A stretch of 64,000 nt of DNA from JBDTME01 sp964583795 (GTDB lineage Bacteria; Patescibacteriota; Microgenomatia; UBA1400; PJMF01): NCBI GenBank assembly GCA_964583795.1, contig CAZOWX010000004.1, forward strand, positions 1-64,000. Direction: 5' to 3'. Positions 8,424 to 15,771 of this stretch are shown here, piece by piece (the first letter of the stretch is position 1; each line of letters opens with the position of its first letter). A program made the translations under genes and the position numbers. Under the pieces are notes generated by a model. It worked only from the letters and a program-made list of their open reading frames with translations. It did no database searches and was not told the origin of the DNA.

Positions 8424-8509
8424 GGAGGTGTCGCCTAGTGGTTTATGGCACACGCCTGGAAAGCGTGACCCGAAAGGGCCCGTGGGTTCGAATCCCACCA
8501 CCTCCGCCA
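8424..8509 (+). tRNA. tRNA-Ser (anticodon GGA)
   Basis: Acceptor stem GGAGGTG (8424-8430) pairs with CACCTCC (8499-8505); discriminator G at 8506 and an encoded CCA at 8507-8509. The anticodon arm CACGC-CTGGAAA-GCGTG gives GGA. The variable arm is ACCCGAAAGGGCC-like and the T arm is GTGGG-TTCGAAT-CCCAC. Unlike tRNA-Ser(CGA) in this window, the CCA end is genomically encoded. Confidence 0.97.
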
Positions 8510-8542
8510 CGTTTTAAAAAATTTGAGTTACAAAAGGTTTGT

Positions 8543-9124
8543 ATGTTTACCTCAAATGAGGTTTTTGGTGCTCCAGATGCCTTGGAACGATTTAAAGGGC
8601 AAGTTGTCTTAATTCGTAATGGATATACTCATCGCGATATCAAGTTTCGAATAGATAGGGTTCTTCCTCCTCCAAAGGACTATGATGGTGAAAGAGTAGT
8701 TGTGGCACAGGTGATTGGTACAACATGGTATAAAACCCCTCGCGGAGAAGAGTCTTCTGATAGTGTAAAGCTATATGTTTTTCAAGGCTTTAGTATTCGT
8801 TCTTTAGATGAGACCCCTTTATTGCATGAAACACTTCGCCCTCTAAGTGATGTTGAGATAAAAAGTATGGCTGTAAAGCTAGCACAGGAAGTCATGCGAA
8901 CTCAGAGGGGGCCAAACATAGGAGATAAAGTTTGTCATCCATCAGATAAAGCAGAGTATATTCTTGATCGGGTTGAAGGAGAAATTGCCTTTGTTTCTCG
9001 CCCTTTAGTTTCTGGAATAGTGCATAATCAGTTTCCTGTTGATGAACTTTTTTCTTTAGCGACAGCAAAACAAATAGCTACTGATCTAATGAAAGAAAAC
9101 GCGCGAAAGCAGCAAATGAACTAA
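8543..9124 (+). CDS. Hypothetical protein
   Basis: A 193-residue soluble protein. The ATG at 8543 follows AAAAGG with six-base spacing; the open frame extends back into the tRNA gene but that start is impossible. The N-terminal part (residues 1-95) is strand-rich with a PPPKDYDGE loop; the C-terminal part repeats a GDKVCHPSDKAEYILDRVEG pattern that resembles a small beta-barrel, suggesting two related modules (VVLIRNGYTHRDIKFRIDRV and the later one). I recognise no family. It lies 33 bases after the tRNA gene and could be read from the same promoter. Confidence 0.65.
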   Translation: MFTSNEVFGAPDALERFKGQVVLIRNGYTHRDIKFRIDRVLPPPKDYDGERVVVAQVIGTTWYKTPRGEESSDSVKLYVFQGFSIRSLDETPLLHETLRPLSDVEIKSMAVKLAQEVMRTQRGPNIGDKVCHPSDKAEYILDRVEGEIAFVSRPLVSGIVHNQFPVDELFSLATAKQIATDLMKENARKQQMN

Positions 9125-9208
9125 AAAACAATTTTGACTGGCTAAAGTTTTTCACTCTGTCTGTTTTTAAAAGAGTTTGAAGTAAACAATGTTCTTTTTG
9201 ATTTTGTT

Positions 9209-9997
9209 TTACTTTCTCCCAACTTCAACGAACTTTTCCAGATATTCTTCAACTCCCTGAATCCCACTTTTCTCTATCTGCTGGATAACTGCACTGCCAA
9301 CGACTGCGATATCAGCGAATCCAATCAGATCTTTGACGTGGCTGGGGTCTGAAATGCCAAAGCCAACTGCAAGCGGGATGTTGGTAAGTTGTTTCATTTT
9401 TCTTAGAAATTGTTGAGTTTGTCGATCAACTGTGCTTCTTGTCCCAGTTGTGCCTGAGATTGCAGTACAGTACAAAAAACCTTTTGCTACTTTCAGATTT
9501 GCTTGAATTCGCTCATCGGTACTAGTCGGGGAGAGGACCCTGATTGGAGCAAGGTGATATAGCGAACAGTACTGGAGAAAGTGTTCGTACTCTTCTTCAT
9601 CAATGGGAATGTCGGGGATGATCAATCCTTGTGCCCCGGCTTGTTGCGCGTCTTGGCAAAATTGTTTGACTTCATAATGAATTAAAGAGTTGTAATACCC
9701 CATGAGTAGTAGTGGAATGTGTACTTGTTTACTCAGTTGCTGAATTAACAGTAATGTATCTTGTATCGTAACGTTATTTGCCAGTGCAGTATCATTAGCT
9801 TTCATAATAGTGGGGCCGTCAGCAATTGGGTCAGAGAACGGAATTTGCACTTCAACGATATCCACTCCGGCCCTTTCCATTGCGATTACCAGCTTTATTG
9901 TTTCCTGGAGGGTCGGGTATCCAGCTACGACATGTGTCATTAAGCCAATCTTTTTGCTTTGTTGAATAAACTTCATTTGTTGTGTGATTGATCTCAT
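9209..9997 (-). CDS. trpA: Tryptophan synthase alpha subunit
   Basis: A 262-residue TIM-barrel protein. The catalytic acids are present in GVDIVEVQIPFSDPIADGPT (the Glu of VEVQIPFSDP and the Asp of DPIADGP), and the phosphate loop appears as VGFGISDPSHV and VVGSAVI. TrpA cleaves indole-3-glycerol phosphate to indole and glyceraldehyde 3-phosphate and passes indole to TrpB. Its ATG overlaps the trpB stop (ATGA, 9994-9997), so translation is coupled. No other trp pathway genes occur in the window, so the cell may salvage indole or an intermediate. Last gene of the attenuated operon. Confidence 0.97.
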   Translation of the reverse strand: MRSITQQMKFIQQSKKIGLMTHVVAGYPTLQETIKLVIAMERAGVDIVEVQIPFSDPIADGPTIMKANDTALANNVTIQDTLLLIQQLSKQVHIPLLLMGYYNSLIHYEVKQFCQDAQQAGAQGLIIPDIPIDEEEYEHFLQYCSLYHLAPIRVLSPTSTDERIQANLKVAKGFLYCTAISGTTGTRSTVDRQTQQFLRKMKQLTNIPLAVGFGISDPSHVKDLIGFADIAVVGSAVIQQIEKSGIQGVEEYLEKFVEVGRK

Positions 9998-11214
9998 ACA
10001 TACCTCCCAATTTCATCTGATAAAAATTGTTTAAAACTTTGATCCTGCAATGCTTTGGTAACAATAAAGAGATCTTTATCCCCACGCCCAGAAATATTGA
10101 CAACGATGGTCTGAGTGGGTTTCATTCGTGGTGCGCGTTTGATCGCTTCAGCGACAGCGTGAGCGGACTCGAGTGCTGGAAAGATACCTTCCGTTTTGGC
10201 TAAAAGTTGATAGGCAGCTAGTGCTTCCTGGTCAGTTGCACAAGTGAAAGTGATCCTTTTTTGATCATGTAGTTGGGCTAACTCTGGTCCAATACCTGGA
10301 TAATCAAGGCCGGCACTGATGCTGTGAGTAGGTGCGATTTGACCATCTTTGGTTTGTAAAAAATACGATTTATACCCTTCAACCACTCCTACTTTACCGC
10401 CGCGAAAACGAGTTGCATGGTGTCCAACTGCCTTGCCAGTTCCTCCAGCTTCAACCCCAATAAGCTTTACTGTTTGATGTTTGATAAAGGGTGAAAATAA
10501 TCCCATGGCATTGCTCCCGCCACCGACACAAGCTATGAGAGTATCTGGTAACTGTAGTTTTTGTCTTTGAAACTCTTTCAGCACTTCTTTGCCGATTATC
10601 GATTGAAAATCACGATTCATGGTGGGATAGGGATCTGGTCCGAGAACCGAACCAATGACGTAGTGCGTATCAGTACTATGAGCGATCCAATCTTTGATTG
10701 CAGCGTTCACAGCGTCCTTTAAAGTCTTACTGCCAAACGAAACCGGGATAACTTGAGCGCCAAGTTGTTGCATGTAAAACACATTCGGGCGTTGACGTGC
10801 AATATCAACCTCACCCATATAAATAGTGCATTGCATGCCAAATTTGGCTGCTACCGTAGCGGTTGCCAAACCATGTTGCCCTGCACCGGTTTCGGCAATG
10901 ACTCGTTTTTTCCCCATTCGCTTTGCGAGTAAAATTTGACCTAAACAGTGATTAATTTTATGAGCGCCGGTATGATTCATACCTTCGTTTTTCAAGTAAA
11001 TTTTTGCTCCATTAAGCTGTTTTGTCAGATTTTGCGCAAAAGTGAGTGGGGTTGGGCGACCGCTAAAGGTGCGATACAACTCGGTTAGTTCGTGTTTAAA
11101 TTTCTTATCATTTTTGAACGTGTGGTACGCAGTTTTAAGTTCTTCCAAAGCAGGAATCAGCATCTCCGGCACATAGCGGCCGCCATATTGTCCAAAGTGG
11201 GTGGTTTTTTTCAT
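9994..11214 (-). CDS. trpB: Tryptophan synthase beta subunit
   Basis: A 406-residue PLP enzyme of normal length that joins indole and serine to make tryptophan. The PLP lysine is in HTGAHKINHCLGQ (about residue 85), followed by the family-typical ETGAGQHG segment; the phosphate-binding GGGSNAMG and the C-terminal SGRGDKD are intact. Start ATG overlaps the stop of the preceding small gene by four bases and its own stop overlaps trpA. It belongs to the standard TrpB1 form that partners TrpA. Expression is likely controlled by the leader and terminators upstream at 11623-11785. Confidence 0.97.
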   Translation of the reverse strand: MKKTTHFGQYGGRYVPEMLIPALEELKTAYHTFKNDKKFKHELTELYRTFSGRPTPLTFAQNLTKQLNGAKIYLKNEGMNHTGAHKINHCLGQILLAKRMGKKRVIAETGAGQHGLATATVAAKFGMQCTIYMGEVDIARQRPNVFYMQQLGAQVIPVSFGSKTLKDAVNAAIKDWIAHSTDTHYVIGSVLGPDPYPTMNRDFQSIIGKEVLKEFQRQKLQLPDTLIACVGGGSNAMGLFSPFIKHQTVKLIGVEAGGTGKAVGHHATRFRGGKVGVVEGYKSYFLQTKDGQIAPTHSISAGLDYPGIGPELAQLHDQKRITFTCATDQEALAAYQLLAKTEGIFPALESAHAVAEAIKRAPRMKPTQTIVVNISGRGDKDLFIVTKALQDQSFKQFLSDEIGRYV

Positions 11215-11402
11215 GATTGCCTTTCTCTAAAACCAATAATGCGTTTTCGTCTTATTTCTTCTACTCCAAATGGTGTAGGAACTTGCACAAGAACTTCTTC
11301 GTAAATTGGTTCCAAACCGGGTTGAGTTGCTACTTGAGGTTGCTCAACAGTTTCTAATGAGCCATCAATAAGAGATAAACGAGTTGGTGCCTGATCTTTC
11401 AT
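11211..11402 (-). CDS. Small protein of the trp operon, unknown
   Basis: A 63-residue hydrophilic protein. It overlaps the previous small gene and trpB by four bases at each end (ATGA junctions), so it is translated as part of a tight chain. The central part is QPGLEPIYEEVLVQVPTPFG and the end is basic (RRKRIIGFRERQS). I recognise no family. Overlapping junctions on both sides argue strongly that it is a real gene. A link to tryptophan synthesis or its regulation is only suggested by position. Confidence 0.65.
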   Translation of the reverse strand: MKDQAPTRLSLIDGSLETVEQPQVATQPGLEPIYEEVLVQVPTPFGVEEIRRKRIIGFRERQS

Positions 11403-11605
11403 ACTGCCTCCCTTGGTTTTTCAACTGGCACTAAAAAGTAGTTGCCCGTATAGTCAACTATTCTGCGCAAAGTATTTGATTGTATTTGATCTAGCACTTG
11501 AGGACTAAATCTCCCTAATGCCATGATTTCAACTTCTTGTAATGGTTCATCCATTAGTATTGCGCCTGGAATTCGTACGCAAAGTTCGATTCTTTGATTT
11601 GGCAT
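11399..11605 (-). CDS. Small protein, first gene after the trp attenuator
   Basis: A 68-residue protein beginning 18 bases after the last T of the second hairpin, with AGAAAGG eight bases before its ATG, a good ribosome site. Its stop overlaps the start of the next small gene (ATGA). The sequence is strand-rich and acidic, with LDQIQSNTLRRIVDYTGNYFLVPVEKP at the C-terminal half. No family is recognised. Its place as the first cistron of the trp operon makes it the gene whose translation and transcription would respond most directly to attenuation. Confidence 0.68.
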   Translation of the reverse strand: MPNQRIELCVRIPGAILMDEPLQEVEIMALGRFSPQVLDQIQSNTLRRIVDYTGNYFLVPVEKPREAV

Positions 11606-11622
11606 GTTTTCCTTTCTAAAAT

Positions 11623-11649
11623 AAAAAACCCGACTGTGTTCAGCCGGGT
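11623..11649 (-). terminator. Second intrinsic terminator-like hairpin before the trp operon
   Basis: On the minus strand ACCCGGCTG (11649-11641), loop AACA, CAGTCGGGT (11636-11628), then six Ts. The stem is 9 pairs with one G-U. It lies between the attenuator and the first gene, so it too must be passed for operon expression. Confidence 0.75.
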
Positions 11650-11665
11650 GTTTGTGATTACTATT

Positions 11666-11691
11666 AAAAACAGCTCCCGGGTGGGAGCTGT
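11666..11691 (-). terminator. trp attenuator terminator (segments 3:4)
   Basis: On the minus strand ACAGCTCCC (11691-11683), loop ACCC, GGGAGCTGT (11678-11670), running into five Ts: a nine-pair perfect stem. Its 5' arm can instead pair with GGGGGCTG (11731-11724), which in turn can pair with CAGCTTC (11747-11741). These are the mutually exclusive segments 1:2, 2:3 and 3:4 of a classical attenuator. Confidence 0.85.
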
Positions 11692-11719
11692 GTGATTGTT
11701 ATTTTTTCATGACCATAAG

Positions 11720-11785
11720 TCACCAGCCCCCAAAATTGTTGAAGCTGTACCAAAATGCTGGATGAATTGCTGTTCGTTTACACAT
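11720..11785 (-). CDS. trpL: trp leader peptide (21 aa)
   Basis: The ATG (complement of 11783-11785) lies inside the end of the trpR-like gene and is preceded by AAGGA with about nine-base spacing. The peptide is MCKRTAIHPAFW followed by YSFNNFGGW and a TGA stop (11720-11722). Trp codons are at positions 12 and 21, in an aromatic-rich second half. Trp12 (11750-11752) sits two bases before RNA segment 1; the stop codon sits just past segment 2. A ribosome waiting for Trp-tRNA at codon 12 would cover segment 1 and free segment 2 to block the terminator; one that reaches the stop would cover segment 2 and let the terminator form. This is read directly from the sequence; operation in vivo is inferred. 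Confidence 0.8.
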   Translation of the reverse strand: MCKRTAIHPAFWYSFNNFGGW

Positions 11786-12026
11786 GTTGAAATCTTCCTT
11801 GTTGAATTTCTTTTGAGCCCCGAGTAACTGTTGCGACACCGACTCCGAGCTTTTGGGCAATCGTGTGGTGCGCAATTCCTTGCTTTACCATTTTAACTAT
11901 TTTCAATCGAGTTGACAGCTCTGATAACTCTTTAGGAGTTAAAATACCTCTGAGAAACTCAATCATTTCTTTTGAGTCCGCATTTTTTAAGAACTCATCA
12001 GCTAACTGTTTGACGTTTCGATTCAT
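11778..12026 (-). CDS. trpR: TrpR/YerC-family repressor
   Basis: An 82-residue protein, the size of YerC/YecD-type TrpR proteins. The core LTPKELSELSTRLKIVKMVKQG leads into the helix-turn-helix HHTIAQKLGVGVATVTRGSKEI, which matches the TrpR recognition region (VATVTRGS compared with IATITRGS). TrpR binds DNA with L-tryptophan as corepressor; YerC-type members are less studied. It lies immediately upstream of the leader peptide and trpBA on the same strand, which supports a role in tryptophan control. Its ATG is about 12 bases from the predicted transcription start, with no clear ribosome site, and a perfect small inverted repeat overlaps its -10 box, suggesting autoregulation. Confidence 0.85.
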   Translation of the reverse strand: MNRNVKQLADEFLKNADSKEMIEFLRGILTPKELSELSTRLKIVKMVKQGIAHHTIAQKLGVGVATVTRGSKEIQQGRFQHV

Positions 12027-12036
12027 ATTTTTATAC

Positions 12037-12049
12037 TAGTACGCTACTA
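12037..12049. promoter_or_regulatory. Possible TrpR operator
   Basis: TAGTA-CGC-TACTA is an inverted repeat with five-base arms overlapping the -10 box; the adjoining CTAGT resembles half of the E. coli TrpR box. It is well placed for repression of the trpR-trpBA transcript by the product of the first gene. Binding is inferred. Confidence 0.4.
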
Positions 12050-12074
12050 TAAATAGAATTCAGTGAGTTGTCAA
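12046..12074 (-). promoter_or_regulatory. Sigma70-type promoter of the trp cluster
   Basis: On the minus strand a consensus -35 TTGACA (12074-12069), 17-base spacer, and -10 TATAGT (12051-12046). The predicted start lies about 12 bases before the trpR-like ATG. No comparable promoter is seen between this point and trpB. Confidence 0.8.
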
Positions 12075-12162
12075 TACTTTGAACTCAATTCGAAAAAACC
12101 ATTTGTACTACCAAACTACCTGTTACCTCAAAAGTAAATTCAGGTTGTGATACACTCTGGTT

Positions 12163-12627
12163 ATGCAAGCAAACATCCCAGTCAGCCAACTCCTATCCCA
12201 ACTCAATATTCCTTTCACTCTCATCCCTTTGACAAGAATGGTAAAGTCACATGGTGATGTAGCGCAGGCAACATCTCAGATAAATCTTGAAGATGATTGC
12301 AAAACGATTGTTGTGCAAGGAAAGAGTGGTAAGTACTTCGCTCTTTTTTTGAGAGGCATGCAACACATAGATTTTGCCAAAGTAGCAATGGCCATCGGCG
12401 AAAAATTAAGCATTATTAGTGACGACGAGTTACTTCATGTTACTGGAAAAACGAAAGGGAGTGTTTGTCCTTTGTTACTGAAAAATATTGAAATTTGGGT
12501 AGATAGAGCAGTGTTACAGCGAAAACAACTCTTTTTCAGTTCTGGGGAGAAGGAATATGGTTTGAGTATTTCTACTGCTGATTTTTTGAAGATTACTGAA
12601 CCAAAGTTTAGTGAGTTTAGCAAATAA
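12163..12627 (+). CDS. YbaK/ProX-type aminoacyl-tRNA deacylase
   Basis: A 154-residue protein of the YbaK/EbsC fold. The N-terminal strand NIPFTLIPLTRMVKSHGDVAQA, the KTIVVQGKSGKYFALFLRGMQHIDF core with the substrate-pocket lysine, and the C-terminal PLLLKNIEIWVDRAVLQ strand are typical. Members hydrolyse mischarged tRNA, such as Cys-tRNA(Pro) or Ala-tRNA(Pro), in trans; the exact specificity here is not readable. It is divergent from trpR, with the trp promoter in between. Length is normal. Confidence 0.85.
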   Translation: MQANIPVSQLLSQLNIPFTLIPLTRMVKSHGDVAQATSQINLEDDCKTIVVQGKSGKYFALFLRGMQHIDFAKVAMAIGEKLSIISDDELLHVTGKTKGSVCPLLLKNIEIWVDRAVLQRKQLFFSSGEKEYGLSISTADFLKITEPKFSEFSK

Positions 12628-12727
12628 AGAACTAGTAGCGAGTTCTTGCCTCTTTATTGCTTTTTGAACAAAGATCAATCTCTGTTCGCTGCAACAATGT
12701 ACAATTTTACATAAAATACGAAAAAGC

Positions 12728-13111
12728 ATGCGCAAACAAATCAGACAAGTCCTCAAATTTCACCAGCTCTTTCAGTCCCACATCGGTACATTACCATCCA
12801 AAGAAATTCCCAACAAAGTCAAACAAACTAGGATTCGTCTGATAAAAGAAGAGACTAAAGAATTGATTCGTGCTATTGAGAGCGAGAGTGTAGCGAGCAT
12901 TGCTAAAGAGTTAGCTGATGTGATCTATGTCGTTTTGGGAACGGTGATTAGCTTTGGTTTGCAGGATAAATTTGTGTCAATATTTGATAAAGTGCATCAG
13001 AGTAATCTGTCGAAGTTAGATAGGAATGGTACATTTCAACTCGAAAAATCGGGGCAAAAAGTTCAAAAAGGTGACACATATGAACCACCAGATATCGAGT
13101 CAATTTTGTGA
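12728..13111 (+). CDS. MazG-like NTP pyrophosphohydrolase
   Basis: A 127-residue all-alpha protein. The metal site is visible as EETKEL (about residues 43-48) and ELADVIYVVLG (about 64-74), the EExxE/ExxD pattern of the MazG/PRA-PH superfamily, followed by KVHQSNLSKLDRNG. The enzyme should cleave an NTP or phosphoribosyl-ATP-like substrate to the monophosphate and PPi. The N-terminal 25 residues, ending QSHIGTLPSKEIP, resemble phage- and bacteria-borne PRA-PH-like proteins. No histidine genes are nearby, so nucleotide-pool cleaning is more likely than histidine synthesis. The window carries a second, unrelated-looking MazG gene at 23339. Confidence 0.82.
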   Translation: MRKQIRQVLKFHQLFQSHIGTLPSKEIPNKVKQTRIRLIKEETKELIRAIESESVASIAKELADVIYVVLGTVISFGLQDKFVSIFDKVHQSNLSKLDRNGTFQLEKSGQKVQKGDTYEPPDIESIL

Positions 13112-13324
13112 ATGTTTTCCAAAAAAAATGAGTGGTGTAAAAAAGGTTGTTTTTAAAATGCTACGTATTACATTGTAAAAACGCCGATGTGTAAATCAAA
13201 AGAATGTTATTCTGAAGCATTTTTTCGCTTGAAAAGTTCACAACGTGATGGCCGGTGACACAAACTAAAGTTAGGAAGGCAAGAAATGAGAGTAATCCGA
13301 GTGTTCGATTGAAAAAGTATTATT

Positions 13325-14851
13325 TTAGCCAACACTTTCTTCACTTAAAATGACAGCATCGTCTACTGTTTGATACATTCTCAGTTGGATAAAAATGACT
13401 CTGAGCTTTTGATAGGCTTCTCTTTCTAGCTGTCTTACCCGTTCACTAGTAATATTTAGATCTTTAGCAATGTCGGTATAGCTCCGATGGAGTTCCAAAC
13501 CATCATGTTGGCGTTTCAATCTTTTAGAAGGATTCGGCTCTATAGCGCCAAAGATGGTAGGTAATGGGTCTGGTGAAAGTGATCTTGGAAGTCCCCAGAG
13601 TTCAATCAAGACATGGCAGAGTTTTGGTCCATTAGGCATTGCGAAGAGCTTTTGAAAAGCTTTATGGAGTTTTTCAGATAAAATATTCCTTTCTGCTTCA
13701 CTTGGAACGTCGGGTTTGTCATCAGCTATCACGTCTTCTAAAGTATCAGCATCTGGAGAGCTGCCAAACGGTTGTTGCAATGAAATAAAAAATTTGCTAA
13801 TTGTCAGCCAGTACTCAATTGTTTCTGGTTTCCTGTTCATATGTTGAGCGATTTCATCTATTGTTGGCTCGCGATGGTGCGTTCTTAAATAGTCTTGAAT
13901 GATCTTATACATTTTCCCAATTGTTTTGACCATTCCTTCTGGTTTACGAATAGGGTGACCTTTTTCTTTTATAGCTCGAGAAATACTTTGTCGAATCCAG
14001 TAACTAGCATACGTCGCAAAGGTAAAACCACGAGTGAGATCAAACTTGTCTATAGCCCTCAGTAATCCTATATTGCCTTCTTGTACCAAATCATCAAAAA
14101 GCATCCCTTTAGTTTTTTTTAAATATCGTGCTGCGAATGTATTTACCAGACCGATATTGCAGCGTGCAATAAGGTTTTTGATCTGGCGGCTATCGAGTGA
14201 ACAAATTGCTTTTAGAACCTGTGGATTATAGGCGGTGTCAATCGTATTCGTCTGATCAAGTATTTGTACCCAAAGTACTGTTAGTAGGTAATGAAGTTCA
14301 AGTTGATCTGGATTAGTTTCTTGTAGTGATAATGTGTCAGCATGTTCGATTCGTCTAAGAGCTAAAAAAAGTACATACTCTTCCTCGTTTGTAAGCAAAA
14401 AGGGAATTGGTTCTCCTTCATAATCCTCTACTCTCATTTCTTCAAGAGGCCTGTGTACTAATGTGGCCTGTCTTGGCCTTGGTAGTTTCAGCTCTTGTGG
14501 CACACTGTCACGAATAGCAACCTGATTGTTTTGTGAGTCGTTCCAATATAAGTACAGATAGAGGATAGGTAGGCTAACATACGTCTCGGGTCGATTTTCA
14601 TTTGGACGTAAAGTCGTGTGTGCCGGATATTGAACTACTTTCGCCAAATATTCTAGGTCAGCTATTAGCTGTTCTGGGTCGGAATTGTTAAGCAGTAATA
14701 GAACATGGGGGAGTAAAAAGTGTGCCATTCCAGTTTGGTCAACAATTCTCGCAGCATTGGTTAAAAAATGGGTAAAAGCTTCACTGGATCCGTTAAGTTG
14801 TTGACTAACATAATCAACTGCGCCAATTTGTTGTAGATCAGGTTTTGCCAT
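13325..14851 (-). CDS. Alternative sigma-70 family factor with long N-terminal extension
   Basis: A 508-residue protein. Region 2 is at about residues 235-295 (NTFAARYLKKTKGMLFDDLV, then QEGNIGLLRAIDKFDLTRG and FATYASYWIRQSISRAI), region 3 follows to about 360, and region 4 ends in ITSERVRQLEREAYQKLR (about 460-477). It is distinct from the RpoD at 27500. The first 230 residues have no sigma signature I can name; they include PFLLTNEEEYVLFLALRRIEHAD, somewhat like a diverged region 1.2. A Pro-rich insert (LSPDPLPTIFGAIEPNPSKR) separates regions 3 and 4. It probably directs core RNA polymerase to a subset of promoters. No anti-sigma gene is adjacent. The gene stands alone on its strand. Confidence 0.88.
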   Translation of the reverse strand: MAKPDLQQIGAVDYVSQQLNGSSEAFTHFLTNAARIVDQTGMAHFLLPHVLLLLNNSDPEQLIADLEYLAKVVQYPAHTTLRPNENRPETYVSLPILYLYLYWNDSQNNQVAIRDSVPQELKLPRPRQATLVHRPLEEMRVEDYEGEPIPFLLTNEEEYVLFLALRRIEHADTLSLQETNPDQLELHYLLTVLWVQILDQTNTIDTAYNPQVLKAICSLDSRQIKNLIARCNIGLVNTFAARYLKKTKGMLFDDLVQEGNIGLLRAIDKFDLTRGFTFATYASYWIRQSISRAIKEKGHPIRKPEGMVKTIGKMYKIIQDYLRTHHREPTIDEIAQHMNRKPETIEYWLTISKFFISLQQPFGSSPDADTLEDVIADDKPDVPSEAERNILSEKLHKAFQKLFAMPNGPKLCHVLIELWGLPRSLSPDPLPTIFGAIEPNPSKRLKRQHDGLELHRSYTDIAKDLNITSERVRQLEREAYQKLRVIFIQLRMYQTVDDAVILSEESVG

Positions 14852-15041
14852 TTCGGAATTATAAACGCATCATTGTAATATTTCTAGGGGGAGACACGGA
14901 TGAGGAGCAAGGTGCTTTTGAGTGGCCAAAGTGGCAGTGAAATTGCCCTACTTTCATGAAAATAGAGGCAAATTCGGTGTTTTTCGAAAAAAGAAGAGGA
15001 TTTCAATAAAAGCTACATGCAAATTGGTGTAAAATTGCTTT

Positions 15042-15665
15042 ATGAACCCGATCAAATTTGTCTACTTTGATGTTGGTGGGGTGTTACTGCTGGATTTTTC
15101 CAAGACTGATAAATGGTCACAGCTGAAGCGTGATTTGGGAGTTTCCTCTGAAAAAGAACCATTCTTTGATGCTGTTTGGCAAAAATATCGCAATCGAATT
15201 TGTATTGATTGTGATGTCGATACGATTGCCGCTGAATTAGTCGAAGCGGCTGGTTGTACACTTCCCGAAGAGTACTCAATGCTAGCGGACTTTGTGAATC
15301 GATTTGAACAAAACCCTTCTATTTGGCCAGTTGCTCATGCAGTGAAGCAACAGTATAAAGTGGGATTACTCACTAATATGTATCCTCGGATGCTTGCTCT
15401 AATCAAAGAGAATCAGCTGATTCCTGACATTGAGTGGGATGCGGTGGTTGACTCCAGTAGTGTTGGTTATCAAAAACCGGATCGAGAGATTTTTGAAATT
15501 GCTCAAGCACGAGCGAATGTTAATCCTCATGCGATACTTTTTATTGATAATAGTGAAGAGCATGTCACAGTTGCAAAAAATTTGGGATGGCAAGCCATAG
15601 TATATGATTCGGACAATATAGTGTGTTCTACACAAACGCTACTTCTGTCACTTTTTGCTACATAA
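15042..15665 (+). CDS. HAD-superfamily hydrolase (subfamily IA)
   Basis: A 207-residue protein. Motif I is FVYFDVGGVLL, with the nucleophile Asp replaced in the second position by Val-Gly as in the YihX/epoxide-hydrolase-like HAD branch (DxGGVL). Motif II is VGLLTNMY (Thr), motif III is the Lys of VGYQKPDREIFEIA, and motif IV is ILFIDNSEEHV. These residues fit a phosphatase acting on a small phosphorylated metabolite. Substrate unknown. The gene is isolated from its neighbours, which are on the opposite strand to the left and 100 bases away to the right. Confidence 0.85.
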   Translation: MNPIKFVYFDVGGVLLLDFSKTDKWSQLKRDLGVSSEKEPFFDAVWQKYRNRICIDCDVDTIAAELVEAAGCTLPEEYSMLADFVNRFEQNPSIWPVAHAVKQQYKVGLLTNMYPRMLALIKENQLIPDIEWDAVVDSSSVGYQKPDREIFEIAQARANVNPHAILFIDNSEEHVTVAKNLGWQAIVYDSDNIVCSTQTLLLSLFAT

Positions 15666-15771
15666 CAGCTAATCTCCAGGTGTGTTTAAGCATTGTGTCT
15701 TTGCTTCAGTATTGTGAAAGGTCCCAATTCGGTCATTGGCAAGGATACTTATACCCTGGTATGATGTCTGC

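Noticed and set aside
8438..8542. N-terminal extension of the 8543 gene through tRNA-Ser(GGA)
   Set aside because: The extension translates the tRNA itself; the ATG at 8543 has AAAAGG at good spacing.
11600..11790. T-box or TRAP-type control of trpBA
   Set aside because: No T-box consensus and no run of spaced GAG/TAG triplets; the leader-peptide attenuator explains the structure better.
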